A stretch of 64,000 nt of DNA from JBATTK01 sp049670505 (GTDB taxonomy: Bacteria > Bacteroidota > Bacteroidia > Flavobacteriales > Flavobacteriaceae). Numbering within the stretch: position 1 is the stretch's first letter; each line of letters starts with the position of its first letter. Under the pieces are notes generated by a model. The model made no database searches, had not been told where the DNA came from, and worked only from the letters and a program-made list of their open reading frames with translations. Shown here piece by piece: positions 26,269-34,784 of the stretch. The stretch spans positions 1 to 64,000 of the forward strand of contig JBATTK010000085.1 of NCBI GenBank assembly GCA_049670505.1, given 5' to 3'. A program made the position numbers and the translations under genes.

Positions 26269-26294
26269 TTGTAATTCAATTACAGACAAATATA
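26269..26294 (-). promoter_or_regulatory. Promoter and palindromic operator of XRE-S24 copy 2
   Basis: TGTAAT-TCA-ATTACA (26270-26284) abuts a minus-strand TATATTTG box (26294-26287). Sequence and spacing match the operator/promoter of copy 1, including the shared CAAATATAGyAAAAT. Conservation in an otherwise AT-rich, drifting intergenic region supports function. Confidence 0.6.
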
Positions 26295-26371
26295 GTAAAA
26301 TATGCAATATAATTGTATAAAATAAACGAAGAACAATCCACATTTATGTCTTATATAAAAACCAATACAAT

Positions 26372-26647
26372 ATGTTTGCAGAAAACGATTATGGAAAACC
26401 GATCAGCGAAAGACTATCAACCATTTTAAGAAGGAACACGGCAAAAGATGATTTTGCCAATATTGCAGCCCGCACCAACATTAGCTTTTCAACCATTCGG
26501 GATGTGGTCTACAGAACCAACAGTTTAACAAAATCCAATTCCAAGGCTATCGGGAAATTAATTGAGATCGCCTTTGCAAATTCCATGGGCAGACAATTGT
26601 TGGCGGAAAACGATAAAGCCTTCTTGGATCGTATTATGAACCCCTAA
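26372..26647 (+). CDS. Small HTH-like protein divergent from S24 repressor
   Basis: A 91-residue protein. The central part (about 20-50, TAKDDFANIAARTNISFSTI followed by RDVVYR) has the spacing of a helix-turn-helix. The C-terminal half is helical and basic. It starts at ATG 26372 facing away from XRE-S24 copy 2 and shares its regulatory region. The layout recalls a phage cI/cro switch, but there are no phage structural genes nearby. A frameshifted duplicate lies at 25061. The function is unknown; DNA binding is inference. Confidence 0.6.
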   Translation: MFAENDYGKPISERLSTILRRNTAKDDFANIAARTNISFSTIRDVVYRTNSLTKSNSKAIGKLIEIAFANSMGRQLLAENDKAFLDRIMNP

Positions 26648-26729
26648 TTCCAGGTTTTTTAAATCTAAGATTGCTTTGGACGGTTAGTGCAGGTTATTTT
26701 ATTACATTTATATTCCAATAGGTTCCAAA

Positions 26730-27887
26730 ATGCCCACTTTTTCGAATAAGATAACTTCCAAGCTTCCTAAAGTACAGACCACTATTTTTACTACAATGGG
26801 CAAGTTGGCCGCACAACACAATGCCATAAATCTATCCCAAGGGTTCCCTAATTTTGAACCGGATCCCGCATTATTGGATTTAGTGGATAATGCCATGAAG
26901 GCAGGTTATAACCAATACGCCCCCATGGCGGGTATTTTCTCGCTTCGTGAGGCCATCTCCGAAAAAATAGAGGCACTTTATGGTGTTAGCTATCACCCAG
27001 AATCGGAAATAACGGTTACCGCCGGTGCTACCCAGGCCATTTTTACCATTATTTCTTCCTTTATAACTATTGGTGATGAAGTAATCGTTTTTAAACCTGC
27101 CTATGATTGTTATGAACCCGCCATTGAATTACATGGAGGAATACCCATATGTATACAACTAAAAGGCAAGGATTTTACGATAGACTGGAACGACTTCCAA
27201 AATAAGATTGGTCCGAGGACCAAAATGGTTATTATTAATACACCGCACAATCCTAGTGGCACTATGCTTTCCAAGGCCGATATGTTGCGGCTCCAAGAGA
27301 TTCTTAAAGCAACCGATATTATTGTTATAAGCGATGAGGTCTATGAGCATATTGTTTTTGATGGACGCCTACATGAAAGTGCGGCCAAGTACGGTGATTT
27401 GGCCTCAAAAAGCTTTATTTGTGCCTCCTTTGGAAAAACGTTCCATACGACCGGATGGAAACTGGGGTATTGTGCGGGCCCTAAGGAATTGATGCATGAA
27501 TTTAGAAAAACCCATCAATACAACGTTTTTTGTGTAAACCACCCTATACAAAGGGCTTTGGCTACGTACATAAAAAAGCCGGAAAACTATTTGGGGTTGG
27601 GGAGCTTCTATCAAGAAAAAAGGGATTTCTTTTTGTCGGCCATAGCGGATTCCCGATTTAAACCGATTCCCTCGCAAGGAACCTATTTTCAATTACTCGA
27701 CTATTCGGAAATTACGGATGAAGCCGATATCCATTTTGCAAAAAAACTTACCATTGAAGATAAAGTAGCAAGTATTCCTATATCCGTATTCAATATGGAT
27801 CAAAGAGATGACCATCTACTCCGATTCTGTTTTGCAAAAACTACGGATACTTTAAAAAAAGCTGCTGAAATTCTACGGAATATCTAA
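26730..27887 (+). CDS. Methionine aminotransferase (YbdL/KAT-like)
   Basis: Class I PLP aminotransferase of 385 residues. Motifs are INLSQGFPNFEPDP, TAGATQAIFTII, VIINTPHNPSGTML, VISDEVYEHIVFDG and SFGKTFHTTGWKLGY, with the PLP lysine in the last. The sequence pattern is that of methionine/kynurenine/glutamine aminotransferases such as E. coli YbdL, which transaminate methionine in salvage. It overlaps the serine hydrolase gene tail to tail by four bases. Confidence 0.88.
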   Translation: MPTFSNKITSKLPKVQTTIFTTMGKLAAQHNAINLSQGFPNFEPDPALLDLVDNAMKAGYNQYAPMAGIFSLREAISEKIEALYGVSYHPESEITVTAGATQAIFTIISSFITIGDEVIVFKPAYDCYEPAIELHGGIPICIQLKGKDFTIDWNDFQNKIGPRTKMVIINTPHNPSGTMLSKADMLRLQEILKATDIIVISDEVYEHIVFDGRLHESAAKYGDLASKSFICASFGKTFHTTGWKLGYCAGPKELMHEFRKTHQYNVFCVNHPIQRALATYIKKPENYLGLGSFYQEKRDFFLSAIADSRFKPIPSQGTYFQLLDYSEITDEADIHFAKKLTIEDKVASIPISVFNMDQRDDHLLRFCFAKTTDTLKKAAEILRNI

Positions 27888-29044
27888 GGTCTGTTAAGAC
27901 CGGCATTAATCATTGCCATTAATTCACCTATTTTATTGGGTTCTAACCAACGCGTTACGACCACCAGGTCATTTTCTTTATCGATTACGATAAAGTTCCC
28001 CCCAAAACCGGCGGCATAATAGATATTTTCCGAAAGACCTTCCCAATGTCGGTTCCCTTTTTTGTTTAACCACCACATATACCCATAGTTTATATTAGGT
28101 ATGGATGGCGAAATTGCTTTTTGAATCCAGTCCTTACTGAGCAATTCTTCCGACTTCCATTTACCATCATTCAAGAACAAGAGACCAAAGCGTGCCATAT
28201 CCACGGTACTTATAAACATCCCACCACCGGAATGACCCCCTCCGGTGACGGATTTCATTTGTAGGCCATCTATTTCGGTCCATGCATCTTTGTAACCATG
28301 CCAACGCCAAGTTGTGGAAGCCCCTATTTTATCCATAAGCCTATCTTTAAGAACCATAGGCAAAGGTTTGCGCCATACGTGTGTTAGGGCGTATGCCAAC
28401 ACATTAACGCGTACATCATTGTATTCCATAAGGGTTCCCGGCTCATTTAGTTTTCTGGATTTCCAATCGTCCAATCCCCCATTTTTGGGTGGCCTATCCG
28501 CCCAATCCTTACCTCCCCAAAGTTCCCCGGACCAATCAGAGTTCTGCTGTAGCAGATGCTCCCAAGTAATTTTACTATTGTGTTCCCCATTAAACGTCCC
28601 ATCCCAAATATATACTCCTACCTTATGGTTTACATCCGCAATAAGTCCTTTATCCACGGCCAGGCCTGCTACGGTAGACAAAAAGCTTTTGGTAACGCTG
28701 AAGGTCATATCTACACGTTTGGTATCTCCCCATTGCTTTATGATGTATCCATTTTTAAGAATAACCCCTGCAGGACCTCCCCTTTTTTTTGTGGGACCCA
28801 AAATCTCGTGAAAAGGTTCCCGCTCAAACCCTTTTAAAATGGCCATACGTAGATCTTTGGATCCAGAATATTCATTGTTCTTTGCAAAATCCACTGCCTT
28901 GGTAAGTAAGGCATTATCCATTCCAAAGGATTTTGGATCTTTTTCTTCCCATTTTCCATTTTGTTCAGGGAAATAATAGGAATCTTGGGCCAACGAAAAG
29001 CTTGTACAAAGAAAAAGCAGGAAAAGTATTCTGAACGATATCAT
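27884..29044 (-). CDS. Exported serine hydrolase (class C beta-lactamase family)
   Basis: A 386-residue protein with signal peptide MISFRILFLLFLCTSFSLAQ. The catalytic Ser-x-x-Lys is in TFSVTKSFLSTVAGLAVD. A Tyr motif lies in LMEYNDVRVNVLAYAL, and the region GGGHSGGGMFISTVDMARFG is typical of these enzymes. It acts in the periplasm or on the outer membrane. Relatives include esterases and D-aminopeptidases, and a beta-lactamase role is not implied. The ATG at 29044 matches the signal peptide and is preferred to a TTG nine codons upstream that would overlap the GNAT frame. Confidence 0.82.
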   Translation of the reverse strand: MISFRILFLLFLCTSFSLAQDSYYFPEQNGKWEEKDPKSFGMDNALLTKAVDFAKNNEYSGSKDLRMAILKGFEREPFHEILGPTKKRGGPAGVILKNGYIIKQWGDTKRVDMTFSVTKSFLSTVAGLAVDKGLIADVNHKVGVYIWDGTFNGEHNSKITWEHLLQQNSDWSGELWGGKDWADRPPKNGGLDDWKSRKLNEPGTLMEYNDVRVNVLAYALTHVWRKPLPMVLKDRLMDKIGASTTWRWHGYKDAWTEIDGLQMKSVTGGGHSGGGMFISTVDMARFGLLFLNDGKWKSEELLSKDWIQKAISPSIPNINYGYMWWLNKKGNRHWEGLSENIYYAAGFGGNFIVIDKENDLVVVTRWLEPNKIGELMAMINAGLNRP

Positions 29045-29067
29045 TTTTATAACTTTCTTTAGAGTCT

Positions 29068-29590
29068 TCAATATACTAAATCAAATCGCATAAGCCAATC
29101 GGTCTGTTTGTCCTTTCCTACATAATACGGATGGGTTCCAAACTTTTTAAATCCATGTTTTTCATAAAACTTGATCGCCCCTATATTTTCTTCCCATACG
29201 CCAAGCCATAGATATGTTTTGTTCTTTAGAGAAACTATTCTTTTTATCTCGTTCAGCATTGACGCTCCAATTTTTTTTCCTTGAAACTCCCTGGAAACAT
29301 AAATGCGTTCCAATTCTATGGCCGCTTTATCCTTGATTTCTGTTTGTGCCCCATGCTCGTTCAGTTTAAAATATCCACATAACTCCTCGTCCGCATAGAC
29401 CAAATAGAAAGCTATATCGGCATTATTCAGTTCTTTATTCATTTTTATGCTTGTCAAAAGCAAAATTGATGTACGCCTCAAAGTCGTCAGGGTCATTATC
29501 CTTTTCAAAAGCGTCGGCAAATGTTTTCTTGGAGATCTCGATAAGCTGTTCCAAATGCGCTACTGATCCTTCTAGATAATGAAGTTGCAT
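29068..29590 (-). pseudogene. GNAT acetyltransferase split by a one-base frameshift
   Basis: From the ATG at 29590 the frame reads 51 codons typical of a GNAT N-terminus (EQLIEISKKTFADAF, NDPDDFEAYINFAFDKHKNE), then hits a stop. An extra base near 29437 shifts the frame. After it, the other frame continues without gap into KELNNADIAFYLVY and the acetyl-CoA motif REFQGKKIGASML, ending LMRFDLVY. Restored length would be about 173 residues, normal for the family. Either the gene is broken, or there is a sequencing error, or the second half is re-initiated from the ATG within ATGAATAA at the break. Confidence 0.75.
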
Positions 29591-29651
29591 ATAGATTGAT
29601 TAAGATTCCTTAAAAATAAGTTTTCTGGGCGAATCTTAAAATAGGGAAAAG

Positions 29652-29684
29652 AAAAAGGGTCCCGACTTTGCCGGAACCCTTTTT
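29652..29684 (-). terminator. Rho-independent terminator
   Basis: AAAAAGGGT and ACCCTTTTT form a nine-pair stem with further CCG/CGG pairs. On the minus strand a T-rich run follows. It would end transcripts from the small ORF at 29706-29810 and possibly from the CoA-transferase operon. Confidence 0.7.
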
Positions 29685-29705
29685 AGAAATCTTTTGTAAA
29701 AGCTA

Positions 29706-29810
29706 TTATAGCATAAAAAGCTTTCTGGTCAACATCAAAATGCCACTATAAAAGTCATTTCGATATACTTGAATTTCTTCTTCAATTGGATTGTTCATTT
29801 GGGCTTCCAT
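29706..29810 (-). CDS. Candidate 34-residue small protein
   Basis: Between scoB and the GNAT gene, a minus-strand ATG at 29810 opens 34 codons: MEAQMNNPIEEEIQVYRNDF followed by a hydrophobic end (SGILMLTRKLFML). A strong terminator begins 22 bp after the stop. Upstream, at about 29865-29875, the minus strand reads TATATTTACATTG, close to a TAnnTTTG box. The arrangement of box, short frame and terminator suggests a real small transcript. Homology is unknown. Confidence 0.35.
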   Translation of the reverse strand: MEAQMNNPIEEEIQVYRNDFYSGILMLTRKLFML

Positions 29811-29976
29811 AGCTGTAAAGGTTTTATATCAGGTTAAATTTGGGGTTTAACGTTTAATTACAATGTAAATATAGTAGTAAGCTTGTTTATAACTAAATTA
29901 TTGTTGTGAACTGAGTTAATCCTGTTGTGAAAAAACCAAATAATCCGTATTCCGAAGAATTGTATCCTAATTTTGG

Positions 29977-30630
29977 TCAGACGATCATTTCAGGAATGTC
30001 CCCATCAATGATTAAAGTGCCTTCGGTGGCCCGTTCTATATCTTTTACGCTTACACCAGGAGCACGTTCCAATAATCGAAAGCCCTTTGAAGTAACTTGT
30101 ATTACCGCAAGATTGGTCACTATTTTTTTTACGCAGCCCACTCCGGTTAAAGGCAGCGTACATTTTTTAAGCAATTTAGATGCTCCCGCCTTATTGGTAT
30201 GCATCATGGCAACGATAATATTTTCTGCAGAGGCTACCAAATCCATAGCTCCTCCCATCCCCTTCACCATCTTTCCCGGTATTTTCCAATTCGCGATATC
30301 CCCATTTTCGGATACTTCCATGGCGCCCAAGATGGTCAGGTCTACATGTTGCCCCCGAATCATGCTAAAGCTGGTAGCAGAATCAAAAAAGGACGCTCCG
30401 GGCAAAGTAGTAATTGTCTGCTTGCCTGCATTAATGATATCGGCATCCTCTTCCCCTTCAAAGGGAAAAGGTCCCATGCCCAAGACACCATTTTCACTTT
30501 GGAATTCCACACTGATATCGTCTCGCACAAAATTAGCGACCAATGTAGGGATACCAATACCGAGGTTTACATAGTACCCATCTTTTACTTCCTTTGCGAT
30601 ACGTTTTGCTATTCCGTTTTTGTCTAACAT
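29977..30630 (-). CDS. scoB: 3-oxoacid CoA-transferase subunit B
   Basis: Beta subunit of succinyl-CoA:3-ketoacid CoA-transferase (ketone body or acetoacetate use), 217 residues. Signature features are VNLGIGIPTLVANF, SENGVLGMGPFP with the catalytic Glu in SENG, and GGAMDLVASAENIIVAM. It pairs with scoA on the same strand, but a four-helix-bundle gene lies between them, 36 bp upstream. Confidence 0.92.
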   Translation of the reverse strand: MLDKNGIAKRIAKEVKDGYYVNLGIGIPTLVANFVRDDISVEFQSENGVLGMGPFPFEGEEDADIINAGKQTITTLPGASFFDSATSFSMIRGQHVDLTILGAMEVSENGDIANWKIPGKMVKGMGGAMDLVASAENIIVAMMHTNKAGASKLLKKCTLPLTGVGCVKKIVTNLAVIQVTSKGFRLLERAPGVSVKDIERATEGTLIIDGDIPEMIV

Positions 30631-30666
30631 CTATTTGATGATTAAAAATTTGTTGCGATTTGAAAA

Positions 30667-31017
30667 TTATTTCTTTTTACTCGAGGAAATAATTTTTGAC
30701 ATGATCTTTATTATCGACTGTAGTTCTTGATGTAATTCAATCTTTGGAGTAGGATAAAAAGGGGATTTATCACACAAATTCAGCCAATATTCCAATTCAT
30801 CCGCCTCTTTTGCCGAGATTTTGAATTTATGAATAAAATCCGCTTTGCTTTCAGCATTTTGTGCTTCCCTTATATTAGCTCCAATTGATGTTCCGCTTCT
30901 AAAAATCTGAGAAGACATCTCGTATTTATGAATATCCCTAAGAGATTCAGAAAATTCGATAACCATTAGAGCAAAGTCGATCGATTTTTCAACTACAATA
31001 TTTTCTTTTTTAATCAT
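30667..31017 (-). CDS. Four-helix-bundle protein (S23/IVP family), copy B in sco
   Basis: A 116-residue helical protein. Signature: KSIDFALMVIEFSESL, SSQIFRSGTSIGANIREAQN and DFIHKFKISAKEADELEYWL. It lies between scoA and scoB with gaps of 28 and 36 bp in operon direction. It is close to copy C in the ATP synthase operon (SGTSIGAN, KEADE, YWL shared) and distant from copy A in sdh. Just upstream the minus strand has a small direct repeat (AATGTAAT/AATGTA). It has no known role in ketone metabolism. Confidence 0.85.
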   Translation of the reverse strand: MIKKENIVVEKSIDFALMVIEFSESLRDIHKYEMSSQIFRSGTSIGANIREAQNAESKADFIHKFKISAKEADELEYWLNLCDKSPFYPTPKIELHQELQSIIKIMSKIISSSKKK

Positions 31018-31045
31018 TGGTACATTATTACATTAAAACCATTGA

Positions 31046-31747
31046 TCAATTGGCTTTACGTACCGTTCTTTGTTCAATTCTCTTCTCATAATGGGCTCCC
31101 TGAAAAATACGCTGTACGAATATTCCGGGAACGTGGATATCATTGGGGTCCAATGCACCAGCAGGTAATAATTCCTCAACCTCGGCTACCGTTATTTTGG
31201 CGGCTCCGCACATGCATGGGTTAAAATTACGTGCAGTTCCCTTAAAAATTAGATTCCCTGCTTCATCGCCCTTCCACGCTTTTACAAAGGAGAAATCCGC
31301 TTTATAGGCCTCTTCCAAAACATACATCTTTCCATTAAATTCTCGTGTCTCCTTTCCTTGGGCCACTTCCGTTCCGTAGCCAGCAGGCGTGTAAAATGCC
31401 GGGAAACCTCCTTGTGCAGCCCTACACTTCTCTGCCAAGGTTCCTTGTGGAGTAAGTTCAACTTCCAGTTCACCGCTCAGCATTTGCCGTTCAAACTCAT
31501 CGTTCTCGCCCACATAGGAGGATATCATTTTTTTAATCTGATGCTCCTGCAACAAAAGCCCTAATCCAAAGTCATCAACCCCGGCATTATTGGAAATACA
31601 GGTGATGTCCTTTATGCCCAAGCGCACTAATTCTGAAATGGCATTTTCCGGGATACCACATAAGCCAAATCCTCCTAACATAAAGGTCATACCGTCCGCT
31701 ACTCCTTCTAAGGCATCTTGGACATTGGTTACTGTCTTACGTATCAT
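31046..31747 (-). CDS. scoA: 3-oxoacid CoA-transferase subunit A
   Basis: Alpha subunit of the CoA-transferase, 233 residues. Visible features are the N-terminal GMTFMLGGFGLCGIPENAI, ISNNAGVDDFGLGLLL, ELTPQGTLAEKCRAAQGGFP and TARNFNPCMCGAAK. It forms a heterodimer or tetramer with ScoB to move CoA between succinate and acetoacetate. It is the first gene of the three-gene unit scoA, four-helix bundle, scoB. Confidence 0.92.
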   Translation of the reverse strand: MIRKTVTNVQDALEGVADGMTFMLGGFGLCGIPENAISELVRLGIKDITCISNNAGVDDFGLGLLLQEHQIKKMISSYVGENDEFERQMLSGELEVELTPQGTLAEKCRAAQGGFPAFYTPAGYGTEVAQGKETREFNGKMYVLEEAYKADFSFVKAWKGDEAGNLIFKGTARNFNPCMCGAAKITVAEVEELLPAGALDPNDIHVPGIFVQRIFQGAHYEKRIEQRTVRKAN

Positions 31748-31798
31748 TTTAAAATTAAGATTAGGTATTAAAACAGTTCGAATTTACGATTTTTAAAC

Positions 31799-31826
31799 AA
31801 AAAATCCTTTAGCTTTTGCCAAAGGA
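31799..31826 (-). terminator. Terminator after the ricT-gldH-PBP1A operon
   Basis: On the minus strand, TCCTTTGGC and GCTAAAGGA form a stem with one mismatch around AAAA, followed by six T. It lies 115 bp downstream of the penicillin-binding protein stop and upstream of scoA. Confidence 0.7.
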
Positions 31827-31941
31827 CAATGTATTTATTTTAACAGGATGGTTAAAAAATAAAACCCAACTTTTTAAGAAGGGTCAATATGCCGGTCTGC
31901 AATGGGTATAACTGTCTATTTTGAAAATGTCCTTCCCGCCA

Positions 31942-34284
31942 TTAAAAGTCAAGATCGTCCAAATCATCTTCCAAATCGGTATCTTTTTCTATATCATCCC
32001 TGATTTTGGAACAGTCCACATTAATGGACATGCCTTCAGGTTTTGGGAAAGCTCCCGTGGAAACGCCCAACTCTTCATTGGCGTAATTCTTTTTCATATA
32101 TTGACCCCAAATAGGCAAAGCCATGGACGCTCCTTGACCGTATGTAATGCTCTTAAAATGTGTGGCCCTATCCTCGCCACCGACCCAAACACCAGTTACC
32201 AAATTTGGCACCATACCCATGAACCAACCATCACTCTGGTTCTGTGTGGTCCCCGTCTTTCCCGCAATAGGATTGGTTAACCCATATGGATAGCCGGTTA
32301 TTATTTCTTTATATACCGTTTGGTCTTTATTGTAGCTGTGCCTTAACCTTGTTCCCGAACCACCCTGTGTAACACCTTCCATCAGATTTATCATGGCATA
32401 GGATACGTCCTTACTCAATACATCTTTGGTCTTTGGCACGTACTCATATAACACGGTACCGTTTTTGTCCTCTATTCTGGTAACCATTACCGGTTTAACG
32501 TACACGCCTTGATTTACAAATGTGCCGTAGGCACCTACCATCTCGTACACATTAAAATCCGGTGTCCCTAATGCTATGGAAGGCACCTCGGGGATTTCCT
32601 TGGTCAAGCCCAAGTTTTTTACAATGGACACTACCGCTTTGGGGCCCACCCTATCTATCAATTGTGCTGTAACCGTATTTACCGAATTGGCCAACGCGTT
32701 CTTCAGCGTCAGCATTTTACCAGAATATTTTCCAACGGAATTCTTGGGGCACCAGGGATCCGGATTTCCATGCTTATTGGCCTCAATACAATATTGATTG
32801 TCGGGCAAGGAATCACATGGCGATAATCGCAATTGGTCTATGGCCGCAGCATAAACAAAAGGTTTAAAAGTAGAGCCGGCCTGCCGTGCTCCCTGGATTA
32901 CATTGTCATATTGAAAATGTTTGTAGTTCAATCCGCCCACCCATGCTTTTACGTGTCCGGTCTGTGGTTCCATGGACATCATGGCTGTCCTTAGGAAGGA
33001 TTTGTAATACCGAATGGAATCCAAGGGGGTCATAACGGTATCCTTTTCTTGAGTATCCCTATTCCAATCAAATACGGTCATTTCGGTTTTCTTCGTAAAA
33101 GAAGCCCTTATTTCCTTTTCCGACTTGCCGGATGCCTTCATACCCCGCCATCTTTCGGAATTCTTCATGGCCCGTTCCATGATATTATCGATCTCGCTCT
33201 TCTCTAAATCCAAAAATGGGGCGGTTTCATTTCGATCAGGGGTATTTTGATGAAAGAACTCTGCTTGCAGACGCTTCATATGTTCTTGCACCGCTTCCTC
33301 GGCATTGGCCTGCATTCGGGAATCAATAGTGGTGTATATTTTTAACCCGTCCAAATAAATGTTATACTTGTCCCTTTCCCCTTCCAGTGCAGGTTTTGGA
33401 TTTTCATCTATCCATCTGTTCATAAAGCCTTGAAGGTACATTCTAAAATAGGTGGCCAAACCTTCGCGATGGGATTCCGGACTAAAATTGATATCCATCT
33501 TAAGCGCCTGCAGGGAGTCTTTTTCCTTCTCCGTAATAAAATCATACTTGGCCATTTGGGACAATACCGTATTTCTTCTATTGAACACCAATTCTTCCCT
33601 TCTAATTGGGTTATATAAGGAAGAATTTTTCAACATCCCCACCAAAACGGCGGATTCCTCTACTTTTAGATTTTTGGGTTCCTTGCCAAAATAAATCCTT
33701 GACGCCGAACGGATACCATCGGCATTATAATTAAAATCATAGATGTTTAGGTACATGCTTATGATTTCTTCCTTGGTATAATTACGTTCCAACCTTGTGG
33801 CTATGACCCATTCCTGAATTTTCTGAAATATGGCCTGGGACTTTTTCTTGGAACGAATCCCAACGAACAATTGCCTTGCCAATTGTTGTGAAATAGTACT
33901 CGCCCCGCCTCTTTTACCTAAAAAGGCAACAGCCCTTAAAGTCCCCCTTGCATCGATTCCCGAATGATCATAATATCTGGCGTCTTCCGTGGCCACCAAT
34001 GCATTGACAAGATTCTCCGGAAGGTCCTCAAAAGCCACCGGGGTCCTGTTATCATCCAAATAAAACTTGCCCAAAGTCTTTCCGTCCGAGGAAATAATCT
34101 CCGAAGCAAGATTGGTCTGCGGATTTTCTAAACGTTCAAAGGTGGGCATTTCCCCAAAGACCCCCCATGCCGCCAACAAAAATACCAGAAGGCCCATGAA
34201 AATCCCCGAGGCAAATAATATCCAGAACCACTTGATGTACTTAAAAAAGCCTTTCGTTTGCTTTTTCTTTACAGCTTTTGCCAT
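31942..34284 (-). CDS. Penicillin-binding protein 1A (bifunctional)
   Basis: Class A PBP of 780 residues that polymerises glycan strands and cross-links peptides in the periplasm. It has an N-terminal membrane anchor (about 16-42), a GT51 transglycosylase domain with ATEDARYYDHSGID and GGASTISQQLARQLF, and a transpeptidase domain with the SxxK serine in AGSTFKPFVYA, the SVN motif in LANSVNTVTA and KTGT in AGKTGTTQNQSDGWF. An acidic C-terminal tail (DLEDDLDDLDF) ends the protein. It is the third gene of the unit ricT, gldH, PBP, the usual Flavobacteriaceae order. Confidence 0.92.
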   Translation of the reverse strand: MAKAVKKKQTKGFFKYIKWFWILFASGIFMGLLVFLLAAWGVFGEMPTFERLENPQTNLASEIISSDGKTLGKFYLDDNRTPVAFEDLPENLVNALVATEDARYYDHSGIDARGTLRAVAFLGKRGGASTISQQLARQLFVGIRSKKKSQAIFQKIQEWVIATRLERNYTKEEIISMYLNIYDFNYNADGIRSASRIYFGKEPKNLKVEESAVLVGMLKNSSLYNPIRREELVFNRRNTVLSQMAKYDFITEKEKDSLQALKMDINFSPESHREGLATYFRMYLQGFMNRWIDENPKPALEGERDKYNIYLDGLKIYTTIDSRMQANAEEAVQEHMKRLQAEFFHQNTPDRNETAPFLDLEKSEIDNIMERAMKNSERWRGMKASGKSEKEIRASFTKKTEMTVFDWNRDTQEKDTVMTPLDSIRYYKSFLRTAMMSMEPQTGHVKAWVGGLNYKHFQYDNVIQGARQAGSTFKPFVYAAAIDQLRLSPCDSLPDNQYCIEANKHGNPDPWCPKNSVGKYSGKMLTLKNALANSVNTVTAQLIDRVGPKAVVSIVKNLGLTKEIPEVPSIALGTPDFNVYEMVGAYGTFVNQGVYVKPVMVTRIEDKNGTVLYEYVPKTKDVLSKDVSYAMINLMEGVTQGGSGTRLRHSYNKDQTVYKEIITGYPYGLTNPIAGKTGTTQNQSDGWFMGMVPNLVTGVWVGGEDRATHFKSITYGQGASMALPIWGQYMKKNYANEELGVSTGAFPKPEGMSINVDCSKIRDDIEKDTDLEDDLDDLDF

Positions 34285-34292
34285 AGCTTTTG

Positions 34293-34784
34293 TTAATTAC
34301 TTTTTTCGATTTCAAAACCAACATCGGTGATGCCCTCTAAATCTACAACACCTTCCACGGCACCGTTCTTTCTCATAGCGTGCGACAATTGTAAGGTATA
34401 TACGCCGGTTTCACTAAAAACGATGTTTTCTTTATACCATAACTTGTTTTCCTTTACACTTCCATAGCCTTTCCCCAACCACTGACCGTCTGGGAGTGCC
34501 ATTTCATATTCCAGCGTATCCTTAATAGTCTCCCCATTGGGAGCGTTAAGCTCCGCAATCAAGAAAAGATTACTGTACGGAAAAGTATCATCGTTACGAA
34601 TATTGATAAAGATATTATGGGTTTGGACGGAATCCATTTCGGAAAAAGTGAATGACATGATAGTGTCCTTGTTCCAGACATTATCATTAGTAGTGCGGTA
34701 TTCAGAAACTACCATATTTTCGTTGCAGGAAACCAACAATATCAACAATAGAGGAGGCACTATAACCATTACATATTTATGCAT
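34293..34784 (-). CDS. gldH: Gliding motility lipoprotein GldH
   Basis: Lipoprotein of 163 residues needed for gliding and type IX secretion function in Flavobacterium johnsoniae. The signal peptide begins at MHKYVMVIVPPLLLILLVSC with the lipobox Cys, which sets the start at 34784. The body has NDNVWNKDTIMSFTF, NIFINIRNDDTFPYSNLFL and TLEYEMALPDGQWLGKG, typical of GldH. The start overlaps the end of ricT by eight bases. The next gene is PBP1A. Confidence 0.88.
   Translation of the reverse strand: MHKYVMVIVPPLLLILLVSCNENMVVSEYRTTNDNVWNKDTIMSFTFSEMDSVQTHNIFINIRNDDTFPYSNLFLIAELNAPNGETIKDTLEYEMALPDGQWLGKGYGSVKENKLWYKENIVFSETGVYTLQLSHAMRKNGAVEGVVDLEGITDVGFEIEKSN

Noticed and set aside
24197..26647. 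Prophage suggested by the cI/cro-like layout
   Set aside because: No integrase, portal, terminase or tail genes in the window; housekeeping genes flank closely on both sides.
29927..30627. Long plus-strand frames opposite scoB
   Set aside because: Antisense shadows of the CoA-transferase; the sense frame has clear catalytic motifs.
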